Assembly (NCBI GenBank): GCA_947466535.1
Contig: CANIEV010000030.1
Location: 1 to 32,148, forward strand
Source: Betaproteobacteria bacterium
Lineage (GTDB): Bacteria > Pseudomonadota > Gammaproteobacteria > Burkholderiales > SG8-39
Direction of reading: 5' to 3'
DNA length: 32,148 bases
A model generated the notes under the pieces. It saw nothing but the letters and a program-made list of their open reading frames with translations, was not told the DNA's origin and searched no databases. A program made the translations under genes and the position numbers. Of the stretch, positions 11,570 to 20,209 are shown piece after piece; the stretch's first letter is position 1; each line of letters starts with the position of its first letter.

Positions 11570-12661
11570 TTATGTGCTGTTGCCGTCGATCACATCCACC
11601 GGCACCCGCGCCGCAAGCGCGCACAGCAGCTCATAGCTCACCGTGCCTGCCGCGGTCGCGACTTCATCCGCGGACAAGCCCTCGCCCCAGAGCGTCACCT
11701 CGCTGCCCACGTTCGCCGCGGGCACAGGCGCAAGATCGACGATCAGCATGTCCATCGACACCCGCCCCACGGTGCGCGTGCGCACGCCATCGATAAGCAC
11801 CGGCGTGCCGTGCTCGCGCGTGCCGGGCGCGTGGCGCGGATAGCCGTCCGCGTAGCCGCAGGCCACCACGCCCACGCGCATCGGACGCTCCGCTGCGAAC
11901 GTGCCGCCGTAGCCGACGCGATCCCCCGCCGCAAGATCGCGCACCGCGATCAGGCGGCTCTTCAACGTCATCACGGGCTGAAGCCCGATCGACTCCGCGG
12001 TTTGGTCGGGCAGCGGCGAACAACCGTAGAGCATGATCCCCGGCCGCACCCATTCGCGATGCGTCTGGGGATAGCGCAGGATCGCGGCGGAATTCGCAAG
12101 CGTCGCGCGCAGGTTCATGCCGGCCGATGCGGCGTTGAAGCGCGCGAACGCATCGGCCACGCCCGGCTCGCCGTCGGCATCCGCGAAGTGCGTCATCAGC
12201 GCAAGCGAGGCGATATTCGCGTGCCCCTGCAGTGTCGACACCGCGGCGCGCAGCCCGGCGGCGTGGAAACCCAGCCGGTTCATGCCGGAGTTGAACTTGA
12301 GAAACACCGACAGCGGCTTCGCCGGACGAGCGGACACGATCATGCGCACCTGCTCGTGGCTGTGGACGACAAGCGAAAGGTTGTACTTTGCGCAATCCGC
12401 GAGTTCGGGCGCGTCGAACGCGCCTTCGAGCATCAGGATCGGCTGCGTGTTGCCCGCCTGTCGCAGCGCAATCGCCGATTCGATTTCGAGCAGTGCAAGG
12501 CCGTCAGCCGTTAAAATCACAGGCACAAACCTCGCAAGCCCGTGTCCGTAGGCATTGGCCTTGCACACCGCCCAGACGCGCGCCCCTGGCGCGCGTGCAC
12601 GGACCACCGCCAGGTTGGCTCGCACGGCGGCGAGATCGATCGTTGCCCGGATGGGTCTCAT
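11570..12661 (-). CDS. alr: alanine racemase
   Basis: A 363-residue PLP enzyme interconverting L- and D-alanine to supply D-alanine for peptidoglycan. The PLP-binding lysine is K34 in C-K-A-N-A-Y-G-H-G. The second catalytic residue is the tyrosine in the G-Y-G-G-T-F segment, near residue 250. The C-terminal beta domain contains the V-S-M-D-M motif. Length matches Alr/DadX enzymes. No D-amino acid dehydrogenase is adjacent, so the biosynthetic name alr is used rather than dadX. It is upstream of radA and divergent from lplT, with a 258-base shared upstream region. Confidence 0.95.
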   Translation of the reverse strand: MRPIRATIDLAAVRANLAVVRARAPGARVWAVCKANAYGHGLARFVPVILTADGLALLEIESAIALRQAGNTQPILMLEGAFDAPELADCAKYNLSLVVHSHEQVRMIVSARPAKPLSVFLKFNSGMNRLGFHAAGLRAAVSTLQGHANIASLALMTHFADADGEPGVADAFARFNAASAGMNLRATLANSAAILRYPQTHREWVRPGIMLYGCSPLPDQTAESIGLQPVMTLKSRLIAVRDLAAGDRVGYGGTFAAERPMRVGVVACGYADGYPRHAPGTREHGTPVLIDGVRTRTVGRVSMDMLIVDLAPVPAANVGSEVTLWGEGLSADEVATAAGTVSYELLCALAARVPVDVIDGNST

Positions 12662-12850
12662 GGGCGAATGTGTCGCAGTGTCCTTGGATTGCGGCTACCG
12701 CCGGTCACGGTTGTTGCGTACTTGGAACCGGCCAAAACCGGAATGACCGGAGGATGAATACACGCGCCGGAAAAACCTCGCGCACAAGGCGGTATTGGGC
12801 CGGTATTCAACCACAATCGGCATGCAAAATGGCGCAATCCGCAACAAATC

Positions 12851-12885
12851 CAATGGTATTGGACGTCCATTGAACATGGTATAAA
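12851..12885 (+). promoter_or_regulatory. candidate extended -10 promoter and inverted repeat upstream of lplT
   Basis: TGGTATAAA (12877-12885) is an extended -10 element, 34 bases upstream of the lplT ATG. No strong -35 is present; TTGGAC at 12859-12864 is the nearest, at a short spacing. An inverted repeat CAATGG (12851-12856) and CCATTG (12867-12872) covers the -35 position and could be an operator. The remainder of the alr-lplT gap shows no gene. Confidence 0.45.
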
Positions 12886-12919
12886 TCCGCCTCCATTTGC
12901 GCAGCAGGGCTATCCAGTA

Positions 12920-14233
12920 ATGAAACGCGGTTTCTACACCATCATGGCGGCGCAGTTTTTCAGCTCGCTCGCCGACAACGCACTGCTGATCGCCGCTATC
13001 GCGCTGATGTTCGAGCTGAAGGGCCCGGCGTGGATGACGCCGCTGCTGAAGTTCTTCTTCACCGTGTCCTATGTGGCCCTTGCCGCATTCGTAGGCGCAT
13101 TCGCCGACTCGATGCCCAAGGGCAAGGTGATGTTCATCACCAACCTGATCAAGATATCCGGTTGCGTGATGATGTTCTTCTACGAGTATCTGCAGGTGCC
13201 GGGCGTGGCGCCGTATGTCTCGGTGCTGTTCGCCTACGCGGTGGTGGGCCTGGGCGCCGCCGCCTACTCGCCCGCCAAGTACGGCATCCTCACCGAACTG
13301 CTGCCGCCGCATCAACTGGTGATCGCCAACGGCTGGATCGAAGGCCTCACCGTGGCATCGATCATCGTCGGCACCGTGGTCGGCGGCGCGCTGATCAGCC
13401 CCAAGATATCGGCGATGCTGCTCTCGATCGACATCCCGAGCTTCGAATCCGACGTCGATACGCCGGCCGAAGCGGCGATCATCGTCATCGCCTTCTTCTA
13501 CATCGTCGCGGCAGGCTTCAACCTGTTCATCCCCGACACCGGCGCGCGCTACGAGAAACACGACAGCAACCCGGTGGTCGTGGTGCGCGACTTCTTGTTT
13601 TGCATGACCACGCTCTGGAAGGACAAGCTCGGCCAGATCTCGCTTGCCGTGACCACGCTCTTCTGGGGCGCGGGTGCGACGCTGCAGTTCATCGTGCTCA
13701 AGTGGGCGGAAGTCCACCTCGGCCTGCCGCTGGATCGCGGCGCGGTGCTGCAGGGCGTCACCGCGCTTGGCATTGCCATGGGCGCGGTGCTCGCCGCGAA
13801 GTTCGTGCCGCTGAAAAAGTCCCTCACCGTGCTGCCCTTCGGCGTCACCATGGGCGCGGTGGTGATCTCGCTCATCTTCGTCACCTGGATGCCGCTGGTG
13901 TTCGCGCTGCTGATTGTGGTCGGCGGCATGGCGGGCTATTTCGTGGTGCCGATGAACGCGCTGCTGCAGCATCGCGGCCATGTGCTGCTGTCGGCCGGGC
14001 ATTCGATCGCGGTGCAGAACTTCAACGAGAACCTGTCCATCCTGATCATGCTTGCGCTCTACGCCAGCATGATTCGCGCTGACGTGGGCATCCACTGGAT
14101 CATCCTCATGTTCGGCCTGTTCGTGTCCTCGACCATGTTCCTGGTGATTCTGAAACACCGCGCCAACCAGCGAAAGCAGGACTCGCTGCACCTGATCGGA
14201 ATGGAAAAGCCTGGGCAACCTGGCGGTCATTAG
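12920..14233 (+). CDS. lplT: lysophospholipid transporter LplT (major facilitator superfamily)
   Basis: A 437-residue inner-membrane protein with about twelve hydrophobic segments. LplT flips lysophospholipids, chiefly lysophosphatidylethanolamine, inward for re-acylation. The N-terminus ([12 protein letters not shown]) and the A-D-S-M-P-K-G-K loop after the second membrane segment match the family. It is longer than the roughly 400-residue E. coli protein, with an extra loop around residues 170-190. The usual partner acyltransferase (aas) is not adjacent. The ATG at 12920 follows a CAGGG some 12 bases upstream. The stop codon lies inside a terminator-like hairpin at 14222-14250. Confidence 0.9.
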   Translation: MKRGFYTIMAAQFFSSLADNALLIAAIALMFELKGPAWMTPLLKFFFTVSYVALAAFVGAFADSMPKGKVMFITNLIKISGCVMMFFYEYLQVPGVAPYVSVLFAYAVVGLGAAAYSPAKYGILTELLPPHQLVIANGWIEGLTVASIIVGTVVGGALISPKISAMLLSIDIPSFESDVDTPAEAAIIVIAFFYIVAAGFNLFIPDTGARYEKHDSNPVVVVRDFLFCMTTLWKDKLGQISLAVTTLFWGAGATLQFIVLKWAEVHLGLPLDRGAVLQGVTALGIAMGAVLAAKFVPLKKSLTVLPFGVTMGAVVISLIFVTWMPLVFALLIVVGGMAGYFVVPMNALLQHRGHVLLSAGHSIAVQNFNENLSILIMLALYASMIRADVGIHWIILMFGLFVSSTMFLVILKHRANQRKQDSLHLIGMEKPGQPGGH

Positions 14234-14250
14234 ACCGCCGGACAATTTTT
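14222..14250 (+). terminator. probable rho-independent terminator of lplT
   Basis: GGCGGTC (14222-14228) pairs perfectly with GACCGCC (14233-14239) around a 4-base loop that contains the first bases of the stop codon. A run of five T follows at 14246-14250, a little distant from the stem. A second perfect hairpin, GGCGCAC (14254-14260) with GTGCGCC (14268-14274), follows at once and may strengthen the stop. Confidence 0.5.
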
Positions 14251-14355
14251 CCTGGCGCACATTCGCCGTGCGCCCGACGCCGCCGGATCAGGCAGAATCG
14301 CCGTATCCCCTGCGACGCAGCACCCTTGATACCGTTCCTCACACGCCTGCAGCAC

Positions 14356-15426
14356 ATGACCACCAAAGACAACCCTCTATGGAGCCCGGTGATCGCCGGC
14401 CTCTCGCCCTATGTGCCGGGCGAGCAGCCGAAGGTTGCCGACCTGATCAAGCTCAACACCAACGAGAATCCCTACCCGCCCTCGCCGCGGGCGCTTGAGG
14501 CAATCCGCGAGGCCACGGCCTCGGGACTTCGGCTTTATCCCGATCCCGACAGCAGCGCGCTCAAGACTGCGATCGCCGAGAACTACGGAGTGTCACCCGC
14601 CGAGGTGTTCGTCGGCAACGGCTCGGACGAGGTTCTCGCCCACGCCTTCTTCGGTCTGCTCCAGCACCCGCAGCCGATCCTGTTTCCGGACATCACCTAC
14701 AGCTTCTACCCGGTGTACTGCGACCTGTACGGCATCCAGCGCACCCTGGTGCCACTGGATGAGAGTTTTCGCATCCGCATCAACGACTACCTGCGCCCGA
14801 ACGGCGGCATCGTGCTGCCCAATCCGAACGCGCCCACCGGCTGCGCCCTGCCCCTGCCCGAGATCCGCAGGCTGCTGGAGGCCAACCGCGGGTCAGTGGT
14901 GATCGTGGACGAAGCCTATGTGGATTTCGGTACCGAGTCGGCGGTGGGCCTGGTGCGCGAGTTCCCGCAGTTGCTGGTGATCCACACGCTGTCTAAATCG
15001 CGCTCGTTCGCCGGCCTGCGGGTGGGCTATGCCATCGGCAACCCGTCGCTGATCGAGGCCCTGATCCGGGTGAAGGACTGTTTCAACTCCTACCCGATCG
15101 ACCGGCTTGCGCTTGTGGGGGCTGTCGCCGCGATCCGTGACACGGCGTATTTCGAGTCCACCTGCGCAAAGGTGATTGCCACCCGCGAGCGGCTGGTGCC
15201 GGAACTGGAAAAGCTCGGTTTCGAGGTCCTGCCCTCGGGCGCGAACTTCGTGTTCGCGCGCCATCCACAGCACGAAGGCGCCGCGCTGCAGGCGAAGCTT
15301 CGCGAACGAAAGATCATAGTTCGCCATTTCAACAAGCCGCGCATCGACCGCTTCCTGAGGATCACCATCGGTACCGAAGACGAATGCCGCGCCCTCGTTG
15401 ATGCCCTCCGGGAAATCGTCGGCTGA
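14356..15426 (+). CDS. hisC: histidinol-phosphate aminotransferase
   Basis: A 356-residue PLP-dependent class II aminotransferase, the same length as E. coli HisC. It transaminates imidazole-acetol phosphate to histidinol phosphate in histidine synthesis. The N-T-N-E-N-P motif at 34-39, N-P-N-A-P-T-G at 156-162, D185-E-A-Y188, and the PLP lysine K214 in [10 protein letters not shown] are all in place. ATG at 14356 is preferred; an in-frame TTG at 14326 would add ten residues. Neither has a strong ribosome site. It stands apart from other his genes. A strong terminator follows at 15445-15486. Confidence 0.93.
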   Translation: MTTKDNPLWSPVIAGLSPYVPGEQPKVADLIKLNTNENPYPPSPRALEAIREATASGLRLYPDPDSSALKTAIAENYGVSPAEVFVGNGSDEVLAHAFFGLLQHPQPILFPDITYSFYPVYCDLYGIQRTLVPLDESFRIRINDYLRPNGGIVLPNPNAPTGCALPLPEIRRLLEANRGSVVIVDEAYVDFGTESAVGLVREFPQLLVIHTLSKSRSFAGLRVGYAIGNPSLIEALIRVKDCFNSYPIDRLALVGAVAAIRDTAYFESTCAKVIATRERLVPELEKLGFEVLPSGANFVFARHPQHEGAALQAKLRERKIIVRHFNKPRIDRFLRITIGTEDECRALVDALREIVG

Positions 15427-15444
15427 CGCAGTCGCGGTGTGCAA

Positions 15445-15486
15445 CGCAAAAAAAAAACGGCGCCGCGGCGCCGTTTTCTTTTTGCG
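15445..15486. terminator. bidirectional rho-independent terminator between hisC and the amidohydrolase
   Basis: A 21-base inverted repeat with one mismatch is centred between 15465 and 15466. The GC core CGGCGCCG (58-65 and 66-73 of 154xx) is flanked by ten A on the left and a T-rich tract on the right. Read in either direction it gives a GC-rich hairpin followed by a U-rich tail, fitting two convergent genes. Confidence 0.92.
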
Positions 15487-15498
15487 GGATGAGACCGC

Positions 15499-16167
15499 TC
15501 AGGCTGCCTTCACCGTTGGCGCGCCGGACTTGAGCGCATGCAGGTACTGCAGGATCTCCTCCACGCCGCACACATCGGCGTACTTCGCGTTCAGGTCGAA
15601 CAGGCTCTGCTCGTGCGCAGCCTTCGAGCGGTCGCCCACCGCCTCGCGCGCGATGATCGGCCGGAAACCGAGCTGGCAGGCATCCACCGCCGTGGCACGC
15701 ACGCAACCGCTGGTGGTGCAACCGGTGATGATCAGCGTGTCGATACCGCGGAACTGCAGGCGCGACGCCAGATCGCTGCTGAAAAAGCAGGAGGCGTATT
15801 TCTTCATGAACACCGGGTCGCGCGGCTCGCGGTGCAGGCGCGAATCGATCTCCACCCCGGGCGTGCCCGCCTTCAGGCTGGTGATGCCCTTCTGCTTGAG
15901 CCCCCAAATGCCGGCGTCGCGTAGGTCCGGCTCGTCGTAATACACCTTGGAAAACAGCACCGGCGCGTCCTTCGCGTGCGCCGCATCGATCAGCCGGTTG
16001 GTCTGCACCAGTTCGGCATCGAGCTTGGAGCCAAGCGGCTGGCTCGCGTCGGTGAACGCGTTCACGTAATCGACAATCAAAAGCGCGGGTCGGGCACCGA
16101 AGCCGATCCGCAGTCCGAAACCGCGATCGTCAAAGAATTTCTTGTCCCCGTTGTCCAGATTCGCCAT
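15499..16167 (-). CDS. isochorismatase-family cysteine amidohydrolase
   Basis: A 222-residue cysteine hydrolase. The catalytic triad of the family is visible: D33 in L-I-V-D-Y-V-N-A-F-T-D, K123 in the M-K-K-Y segment, and the nucleophile C155 in T-T-S-G-C-V-R-A-T. The extended V-N-A-F-T-D-x-S-x-P-L-G start resembles N-carbamoylsarcosine amidase and maleamate amidase relatives more than true isochorismatase, so hydrolysis of a C-N bond in a small amide or carbamoyl acid is the best guess. ATG at 16167 is chosen because GGAGAGGG lies just upstream; an upstream ATG at 16221 lacks such a site. It is last in the minus-strand catabolic unit and ends at the terminator. The substrate is unknown. Confidence 0.85.
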   Translation of the reverse strand: MANLDNGDKKFFDDRGFGLRIGFGARPALLIVDYVNAFTDASQPLGSKLDAELVQTNRLIDAAHAKDAPVLFSKVYYDEPDLRDAGIWGLKQKGITSLKAGTPGVEIDSRLHREPRDPVFMKKYASCFFSSDLASRLQFRGIDTLIITGCTTSGCVRATAVDACQLGFRPIIAREAVGDRSKAAHEQSLFDLNAKYADVCGVEEILQYLHALKSGAPTVKAA

Positions 16168-16272
16168 GCGCCCTCTCCTTTGTATAGGTAATGTCCAACA
16201 TTTATTTAAAAACACCAGCATCGACGCCTGAAAACGGTCGATTTTCGTTCAGAACTGGAACAGTTTCAGTGT

Positions 16273-17250
16273 CTACTCCGCCTTGATACCCGCCTCGCGG
16301 ATCACCTTCGCCCAGACCGCGGTCTCGCGCTTAATCTGGGCCGCGAACTCCTCCGGCTTGTTGGCCACCGCGTACAGGCCCTGCGCTTCCAGTTTCGCAT
16401 GCACATCGGGCAGCGCAACAATCGCCGCGATCTCCGACTGGATTTTCGCAATCGTCTCACGCGGCGTGCCTGCGGGCACCAGCGCGCCGTACCAGGACGG
16501 GATATCGAGATTCTTCAGCCCGCCCTCAATCAGGGTCGGCAGTTCCGGCACCGCTTCCGAGCGCTTCGCGGTCGTCACCGCGATGCCGCGCAGCTTGCCC
16601 GCCTTCACCTGCGGCAGCAACACCGGCACCGAGCCGAACATCATCGAGATCTGGCCGCCGATCAGGTCCTGCATTGCCTGCGTCGTGCCCTTGTAGGGCA
16701 CATGCACGATGTCGATGCCCGCCTCGCGCCGCATGAGTTCGCCGATCAGGTGCAGCGCCGAGCCGATGCCGGGCGATCCGTAGGTGAGCTTGCCGGGGTT
16801 GGCTTTCGCGTAGGCGATCAGCTCCTGCGTGGTCTTCGCCGGCACTGACGGATTCACCGCGAGCATGTTGGGCGCGTAGGCGATCAGCGTCACCGGTGCG
16901 AAATCGCGCTCCCAGTTGAAGGGCATGTTCGGAATCAGCGTGGCGTTGATGGTGATGTTTCCCTGCGGCACAAACAGCCATGAATAGCCGTCGGGTGCCG
17001 CCTTGGCCACCATGTCGATGCCGATGTTGCCCGCCCCGCCCGGGCGGTTGTCCACCACCACCGGCTGGCCGGTGCGCTGCTGGAACTTCTCGCCCACTAT
17101 GCGCGAGAGCGTGTCCACCGGGCCGCCCGGCGGAAACGGCGCGATCAGCTTCACCGGGCGCGAGGGAAAGGTCTGCGAGTGAGCGGGAGTGACCAACGAG
17201 CCAAACGCAGCAAAGAGCGCAAGACACGCAGGCAGGAGATGCTGTTTCAT
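16273..17250 (-). CDS. Bug-family (TTT) periplasmic solute receptor, copy 1
   Basis: A 325-residue secreted binding protein. A signal peptide (M-K-Q-H then a hydrophobic stretch ending about A-H-S) precedes the Bug start F-P-S-R-P-V-K-L-I. Family marks are F-P-P-G-G-x-x-D, N-R-P-G-G-A-G-N-I-G and A-P-D-G-Y. Such receptors bind carboxylates for tripartite tricarboxylate transporters or act in sensing. No TctA or TctB membrane genes are in the window, so this is an orphan. The start is ambiguous among in-frame ATGs at 17250, 17265, 17274 and 17280; none has a strong ribosome site, and 17250 gives the cleanest signal peptide. The open frame extending to 18312 overlaps the next gene and is not real. 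Confidence 0.87.
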   Translation of the reverse strand: MKQHLLPACLALFAAFGSLVTPAHSQTFPSRPVKLIAPFPPGGPVDTLSRIVGEKFQQRTGQPVVVDNRPGGAGNIGIDMVAKAAPDGYSWLFVPQGNITINATLIPNMPFNWERDFAPVTLIAYAPNMLAVNPSVPAKTTQELIAYAKANPGKLTYGSPGIGSALHLIGELMRREAGIDIVHVPYKGTTQAMQDLIGGQISMMFGSVPVLLPQVKAGKLRGIAVTTAKRSEAVPELPTLIEGGLKNLDIPSWYGALVPAGTPRETIAKIQSEIAAIVALPDVHAKLEAQGLYAVANKPEEFAAQIKRETAVWAKVIREAGIKAE

Positions 17251-17285
17251 CCGGACGGGATTCATTGGTTCCATGTTCATCGGTT

Positions 17286-18248
17286 CTATTCGACGCGTAT
17301 TCCCGCCGACTTGATGATCTGCGCGTACTTCACCAGATCCTCGCGGATCACGCGCGCGAGTTCCTCCGGGCTGCTGCCGATCAGATTGGCGCCGGTGCCG
17401 CTGAATCGCTCGCGCATTTCCGGCAGTTGCACAATGCGCGCGAGCTCCACGCTCAGCCGCATCTGCAGATCGCGCGGCAGGCCGGCGGGCGCAACGATTG
17501 CCGACCAGACCGCCACGTCGTAGCCCGGCAGGCCTGCCTCCGCCACCGTCGGTACCTGCGGCAGCACCGCGGCACGCTGGGCGCCGGTGACTGCGATCGC
17601 GCGCAACTGGCCGTTGCGGATGAATGGAAGCGAAGACTGTATCGAATCGATGATCAGCGGCACGGTGCCGCCGACCACATCGGTGAGCGCGCTCGCGCTG
17701 CCCTTGTAGGGCACGCCTGTGAGCCGGATGCCTGCAGCCACCTGCAGCACTTCGCCCGCGATCTGCGCCGGCATCGCGCCGTGCGCGTAGAACATTGTTC
17801 CGGGGGCGGTCTTCGCCTGCGCGAGAAGCTCGGCGAGGTTCTTCGCCTGAGCGCGGGGATTCGCCGCGATCACCATCGGGTTGCTGTGGGTGAGCGTGAT
17901 CGGCGTGAAGTCGCGCACCGGATCGTAGGGAAGCTTCGGATACAGCGCGGGATTCACCACCAGCGTGGTGTGCACGGTAAGCATCAGCGTGTGGCCGTCG
18001 GGGGCTGCGCGCGCGGTGAGTTCCGCGCCGATCACGGTGTTGCCGCCCGTCCGGTTGTCGATCACCACCGGCTGCTTCCAGCTCTCGGACAGTTTCTGCC
18101 CGATCGAACGCGCCACAAGATCCGAGCCTCCACCGGTGGTGAAGGGCACGATCAGGCGGATCGCGCGCGTCGGGTAGGCGTCCTGCGCCGCCACCGGCAG
18201 CGCAGCCGCGAAGACAAAACCCGCCGCCAGGCGCGCAACGCGGCGCAT
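17286..18248 (-). CDS. Bug-family (TTT) periplasmic solute receptor, copy 2
   Basis: A 320-residue secreted binding protein of the same family as its neighbour but clearly diverged. The signal peptide M-R-R-V-A-R followed by an alanine-rich core ends near A-A-Q. The mature part starts Y-P-T-R-A-I-R-L-I-V-P-F and shows the T-T-G-G-G-S-D ligand loop, N-R-T-G-G and A-P-D-G-H marks. ATG at 18248 shares its last base with the first base of the ridA-like TGA on this strand (TGATG), indicating translational coupling. It may supply carboxylate uptake or an extracytoplasmic signal for the island. No permease partner is nearby. Confidence 0.87.
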   Translation of the reverse strand: MRRVARLAAGFVFAAALPVAAQDAYPTRAIRLIVPFTTGGGSDLVARSIGQKLSESWKQPVVIDNRTGGNTVIGAELTARAAPDGHTLMLTVHTTLVVNPALYPKLPYDPVRDFTPITLTHSNPMVIAANPRAQAKNLAELLAQAKTAPGTMFYAHGAMPAQIAGEVLQVAAGIRLTGVPYKGSASALTDVVGGTVPLIIDSIQSSLPFIRNGQLRAIAVTGAQRAAVLPQVPTVAEAGLPGYDVAVWSAIVAPAGLPRDLQMRLSVELARIVQLPEMRERFSGTGANLIGSSPEELARVIREDLVKYAQIIKSAGIRVE

Positions 18249-18652
18249 CAAGCGCTCTTTGACGCGCCGCGGATCGCCGTGCAATCCACCTCCACCACCA
18301 GCCGCGGATCAACCAGCCCCTTGACGATGATCAGCGTGGAACAGGGAAGCGGCTCGTGGAAGAATTCGGCACGTGCCTTGCCAAACGGCGCGCGCACGGC
18401 GATGTCGGTGATGTAGACAGTCATCTTCACCACGTCCGCCATCGTCGCCCCCGCTGCCGCGAGTTGCACCTTGACCTTGTTGAGCGCTGCCTTGCATTGC
18501 TCGTAGGCGTCGTCCCCGCCCGTAGGATTGAATTCCTTCCCGCCGGCGGTCATACCGGCGAGAAAAATCTGGTCCCCGACCACAAGGCAATTGGAAAAGA
18601 TGCCGCCCGGCGGTTCCGGGTTGTCGGGGGTGGTGATTTTTCTGATGGCCAT
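18248..18652 (-). CDS. RidA/YjgF/UK114-family protein, divergent
   Basis: A 134-residue chorismate-mutase-like trimer-forming protein. RidA enzymes hydrolyse reactive enamines and imines; relatives include 2-aminomuconate deaminase of aromatic catabolism. The V-G-D-x-I-F-L-A-G core and the C-terminal V-V-E-V-D-C-T-A-I strand identify the family. By eye alignment the position of the arginine required for imine hydrolysis in RidA (R105 of E. coli) is occupied by S or C in E-P-L-P-C-S-T, so the classic activity is doubtful. ATG at 18652 follows GGAGG. A period-8 repeat sits directly upstream, and the gene is coupled to the downstream Bug receptor. Confidence 0.82.
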   Translation of the reverse strand: MAIRKITTPDNPEPPGGIFSNCLVVGDQIFLAGMTAGGKEFNPTGGDDAYEQCKAALNKVKVQLAAAGATMADVVKMTVYITDIAVRAPFGKARAEFFHEPLPCSTLIIVKGLVDPRLVVEVDCTAIRGASKSA

Positions 18653-18661
18653 GTCGCCTCC

Positions 18662-18685
18662 GTGTGTATGTGTGTATGTGTGTTT
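18662..18685. repeat. period-8 microsatellite before the ridA-like ribosome site
   Basis: Three near-copies of GTGTGTAT in tandem (18662-18669, 18670-18677, 18678-18685, the last ending TT). Read on the minus strand it is an AC-rich tract placed just ahead of the GGAGG ribosome site of the ridA-like gene. It is non-coding. Confidence 0.85.
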
Positions 18686-18705
18686 GCTTCTAGAGAGTAT
18701 CTGAA

Positions 18706-18726
18706 CAAGGGGGCAACGCCCCCTTG
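18706..18726 (-). terminator. strong hairpin between Rieske oxygenase 1 and ridA-like gene
   Basis: A perfect 9-base stem, CAAGGGGGC (18706-18714) with GCCCCCTTG (18718-18726), and a 3-base loop. On the minus strand it follows the Rieske oxygenase stop by about 70 bases. Only TT follows the stem, so it may be an attenuator or an RNA-stabilising hairpin rather than a full terminator. Confidence 0.5.
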
Positions 18727-18794
18727 TATATCCACCACTCCAGAGGAATGCTCTGTTCGATTCGTCGCACAATTGGGACTTGATCAGAGCTTCC

Positions 18795-19898
18795 CTAGAC
18801 CGAAATCGCCGCTTTCGCCCAGGGCATCGGTTTTTCCGCCGCCTTGAGCGCGCTCAGCTGCGCGATCGCCTCCTCGCGCATCCAGCGCCGCACCCGCGCG
18901 ACGCCGACATCGTGGTCATACAGGAATTCGCGCTCGCAGGCATCCGGCTCGATGCCCTCGGCCACCACCCTGTCCTGCTCCAGCACCTTCCAGTGCCGCG
19001 CTTCAAGCCGGTTGCGGTAGAGGAAGCGCCAGACGTTGCGCTGCCAGCCCTGCACCTTGCGGTTGCGAAAGAAAAAACAGGCGGTGGTGACCGGGTCGAT
19101 CGGCACCGACATGAAGATGATGCCGAAATTGCCGCCCGGACCGCCGGACTTCGGATACGGAATCTCCAGCCGCGCGTACATCGCGCCGGTGTCGCACCAC
19201 TCGCTCCAGTCGAAGTTCACGTCGCGCTGGGTGATCTTCTCGAAGATGAAGCCGGTGTCGGTCTTGCGCACGCGGAACTTCGCCTGGATGTCGCCCAGCG
19301 CCATCGAGTGCGACTGCCTGTGCAGAAAGGCGCCGTGCATCGGGTCGAGGTTGTTGTCCACCATGTAACGATAGGGCGTGCGCCATTCGGTGTAGCAGAG
19401 AAAGGCGTCGTATTCGTCGGAGGCGAGTTGCGGCGGCGGCTCGAACTTCACCGGGTCAGGATGCAGCGCATCGCCGACATAGATGAAGACCGCGCCCTTG
19501 AGTTCGGTGGATGGATAGGTTTTGACGGCCTTCTTGCCTTCGAGCGCGCAGCCGGGCGACCCCGGCACCGACACCACCGTGCCGTCGCCCGAGACTTCCA
19601 CCCCGTGGTAGATGCAGGCAAGACGGTTGCCGAGGTGCCGTGCCGCCGACAGCGGCGCACCCCGATGCGGGCAGTGATCCTCCTGCACATGCAGGGTGCC
19701 GGCCGAGTCGCGCCAGAGCACGAGCTTCAGGCCCAGACGGTACAAACCCACCGGCTTGTCGGTCACGAAGCGCGAGGGACACACCGGATGCCAGCGGTTG
19801 CGAAGGCCGATCCGGAGCAGGAGTTCGATATCGTCTTCCGTCGCGGCATTTGCGTTTGCGACAGCGGCACTGCTCACGACCTGCGGGTTGGCGGCCAT
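18795..19898 (-). CDS. Rieske non-haem iron oxygenase, alpha subunit (copy 1)
   Basis: A 367-residue ring-hydroxylating or O-demethylating oxygenase of the VanA/PobA-like single-subunit type. The N-terminal Rieske [2Fe-2S] site is C76, H78, C95 and H98 with 16 residues between the pairs. The mononuclear iron motif is D185-P-M-H188 and H193; an aspartate in E-Q-D-R near the C-terminus is the likely third ligand. ATG at 19898 is chosen because GGCGGAG sits at good distance; a GTG at 19904 overlaps the upstream stop. It is paralogous to the oxygenase at 26508-27551 over its whole length. The 80-aa HTH mini-protein lies immediately upstream, 2 bases away, so the two are coupled. The ferredoxin at 20956 is a plausible electron donor. 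Substrate unknown. Confidence 0.9.
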   Translation of the reverse strand: MAANPQVVSSAAVANANAATEDDIELLLRIGLRNRWHPVCPSRFVTDKPVGLYRLGLKLVLWRDSAGTLHVQEDHCPHRGAPLSAARHLGNRLACIYHGVEVSGDGTVVSVPGSPGCALEGKKAVKTYPSTELKGAVFIYVGDALHPDPVKFEPPPQLASDEYDAFLCYTEWRTPYRYMVDNNLDPMHGAFLHRQSHSMALGDIQAKFRVRKTDTGFIFEKITQRDVNFDWSEWCDTGAMYARLEIPYPKSGGPGGNFGIIFMSVPIDPVTTACFFFRNRKVQGWQRNVWRFLYRNRLEARHWKVLEQDRVVAEGIEPDACEREFLYDHDVGVARVRRWMREEAIAQLSALKAAEKPMPWAKAAISV

Positions 19899-19900
19899 GC

Positions 19901-20143
19901 TCACTCCGCCAGCCGGGCGATTTCCGCCTCGAAGGATTCCGCGGTCCAGGGCGTGCCGTCCGCCCTCTTCACGCCCTCAGCGTTAAGCCGCGCCATCAGC
20001 GGCTCGAGTTCCCACACGCCGGCCGCAAACGCCGACTCGATCGCGTCGGCGAGCAGGTTTTCATAATCCGTCGGCGCGCGGTCCTGGATCTGGTTCGGCT
20101 CGTGGTAGAGCGTCGGTATCCGTGAGGGATCGGGGAAAATCAT
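19901..20143 (-). CDS. small recombinase-type helix-turn-helix protein (80 aa)
   Basis: An 80-residue acidic protein with no signal peptide. Residues about 25-80 form a pattern D-Y-E-N-x-L, M-A-R-L-N-A-E-G-V, then D-G-T-P-W-T-A-E-S-F, which resembles the C-terminal helix-turn-helix of serine-recombinase domains (L-N-x-x-G followed by W-T-x-x-S). It is clearly paralogous to the 99-aa protein at 21396-21695. There is no catalytic recombinase domain, so it is not a recombinase. ATG at 20143 follows an AGGAG ribosome site; the longer open frame runs through a palindromic repeat and is rejected. It is coupled to Rieske oxygenase 1. A role as regulator or as accessory or assembly factor of the oxygenase is inference. 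Confidence 0.8.
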   Translation of the reverse strand: MIFPDPSRIPTLYHEPNQIQDRAPTDYENLLADAIESAFAAGVWELEPLMARLNAEGVKRADGTPWTAESFEAEIARLAE

Positions 20144-20209
20144 TTCTCGCTCCTGTTGATCATTTGCCGGACTCCCCTTGCCTGCCAGAGGAACAGGGCA
20201 GTGCCGGCT

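Noticed and set aside
12695-14260. 521-codon minus-strand open frame opposite lplT
   Set aside because: Composition is H/R/E/D-rich with no membrane or enzyme motifs, and it is antisense to a clear LplT.
16168-16200. TATACA as the -10 box of the amidohydrolase gene
   Set aside because: It abuts the ribosome site, so a transcript starting there would cut into GGAGAGGG; no matching -35 was found.
17251-18312. N-terminal extension of the first Bug receptor frame
   Set aside because: This stretch overlaps the second Bug receptor and the end of the ridA-like gene in another frame, and lacks any family features.
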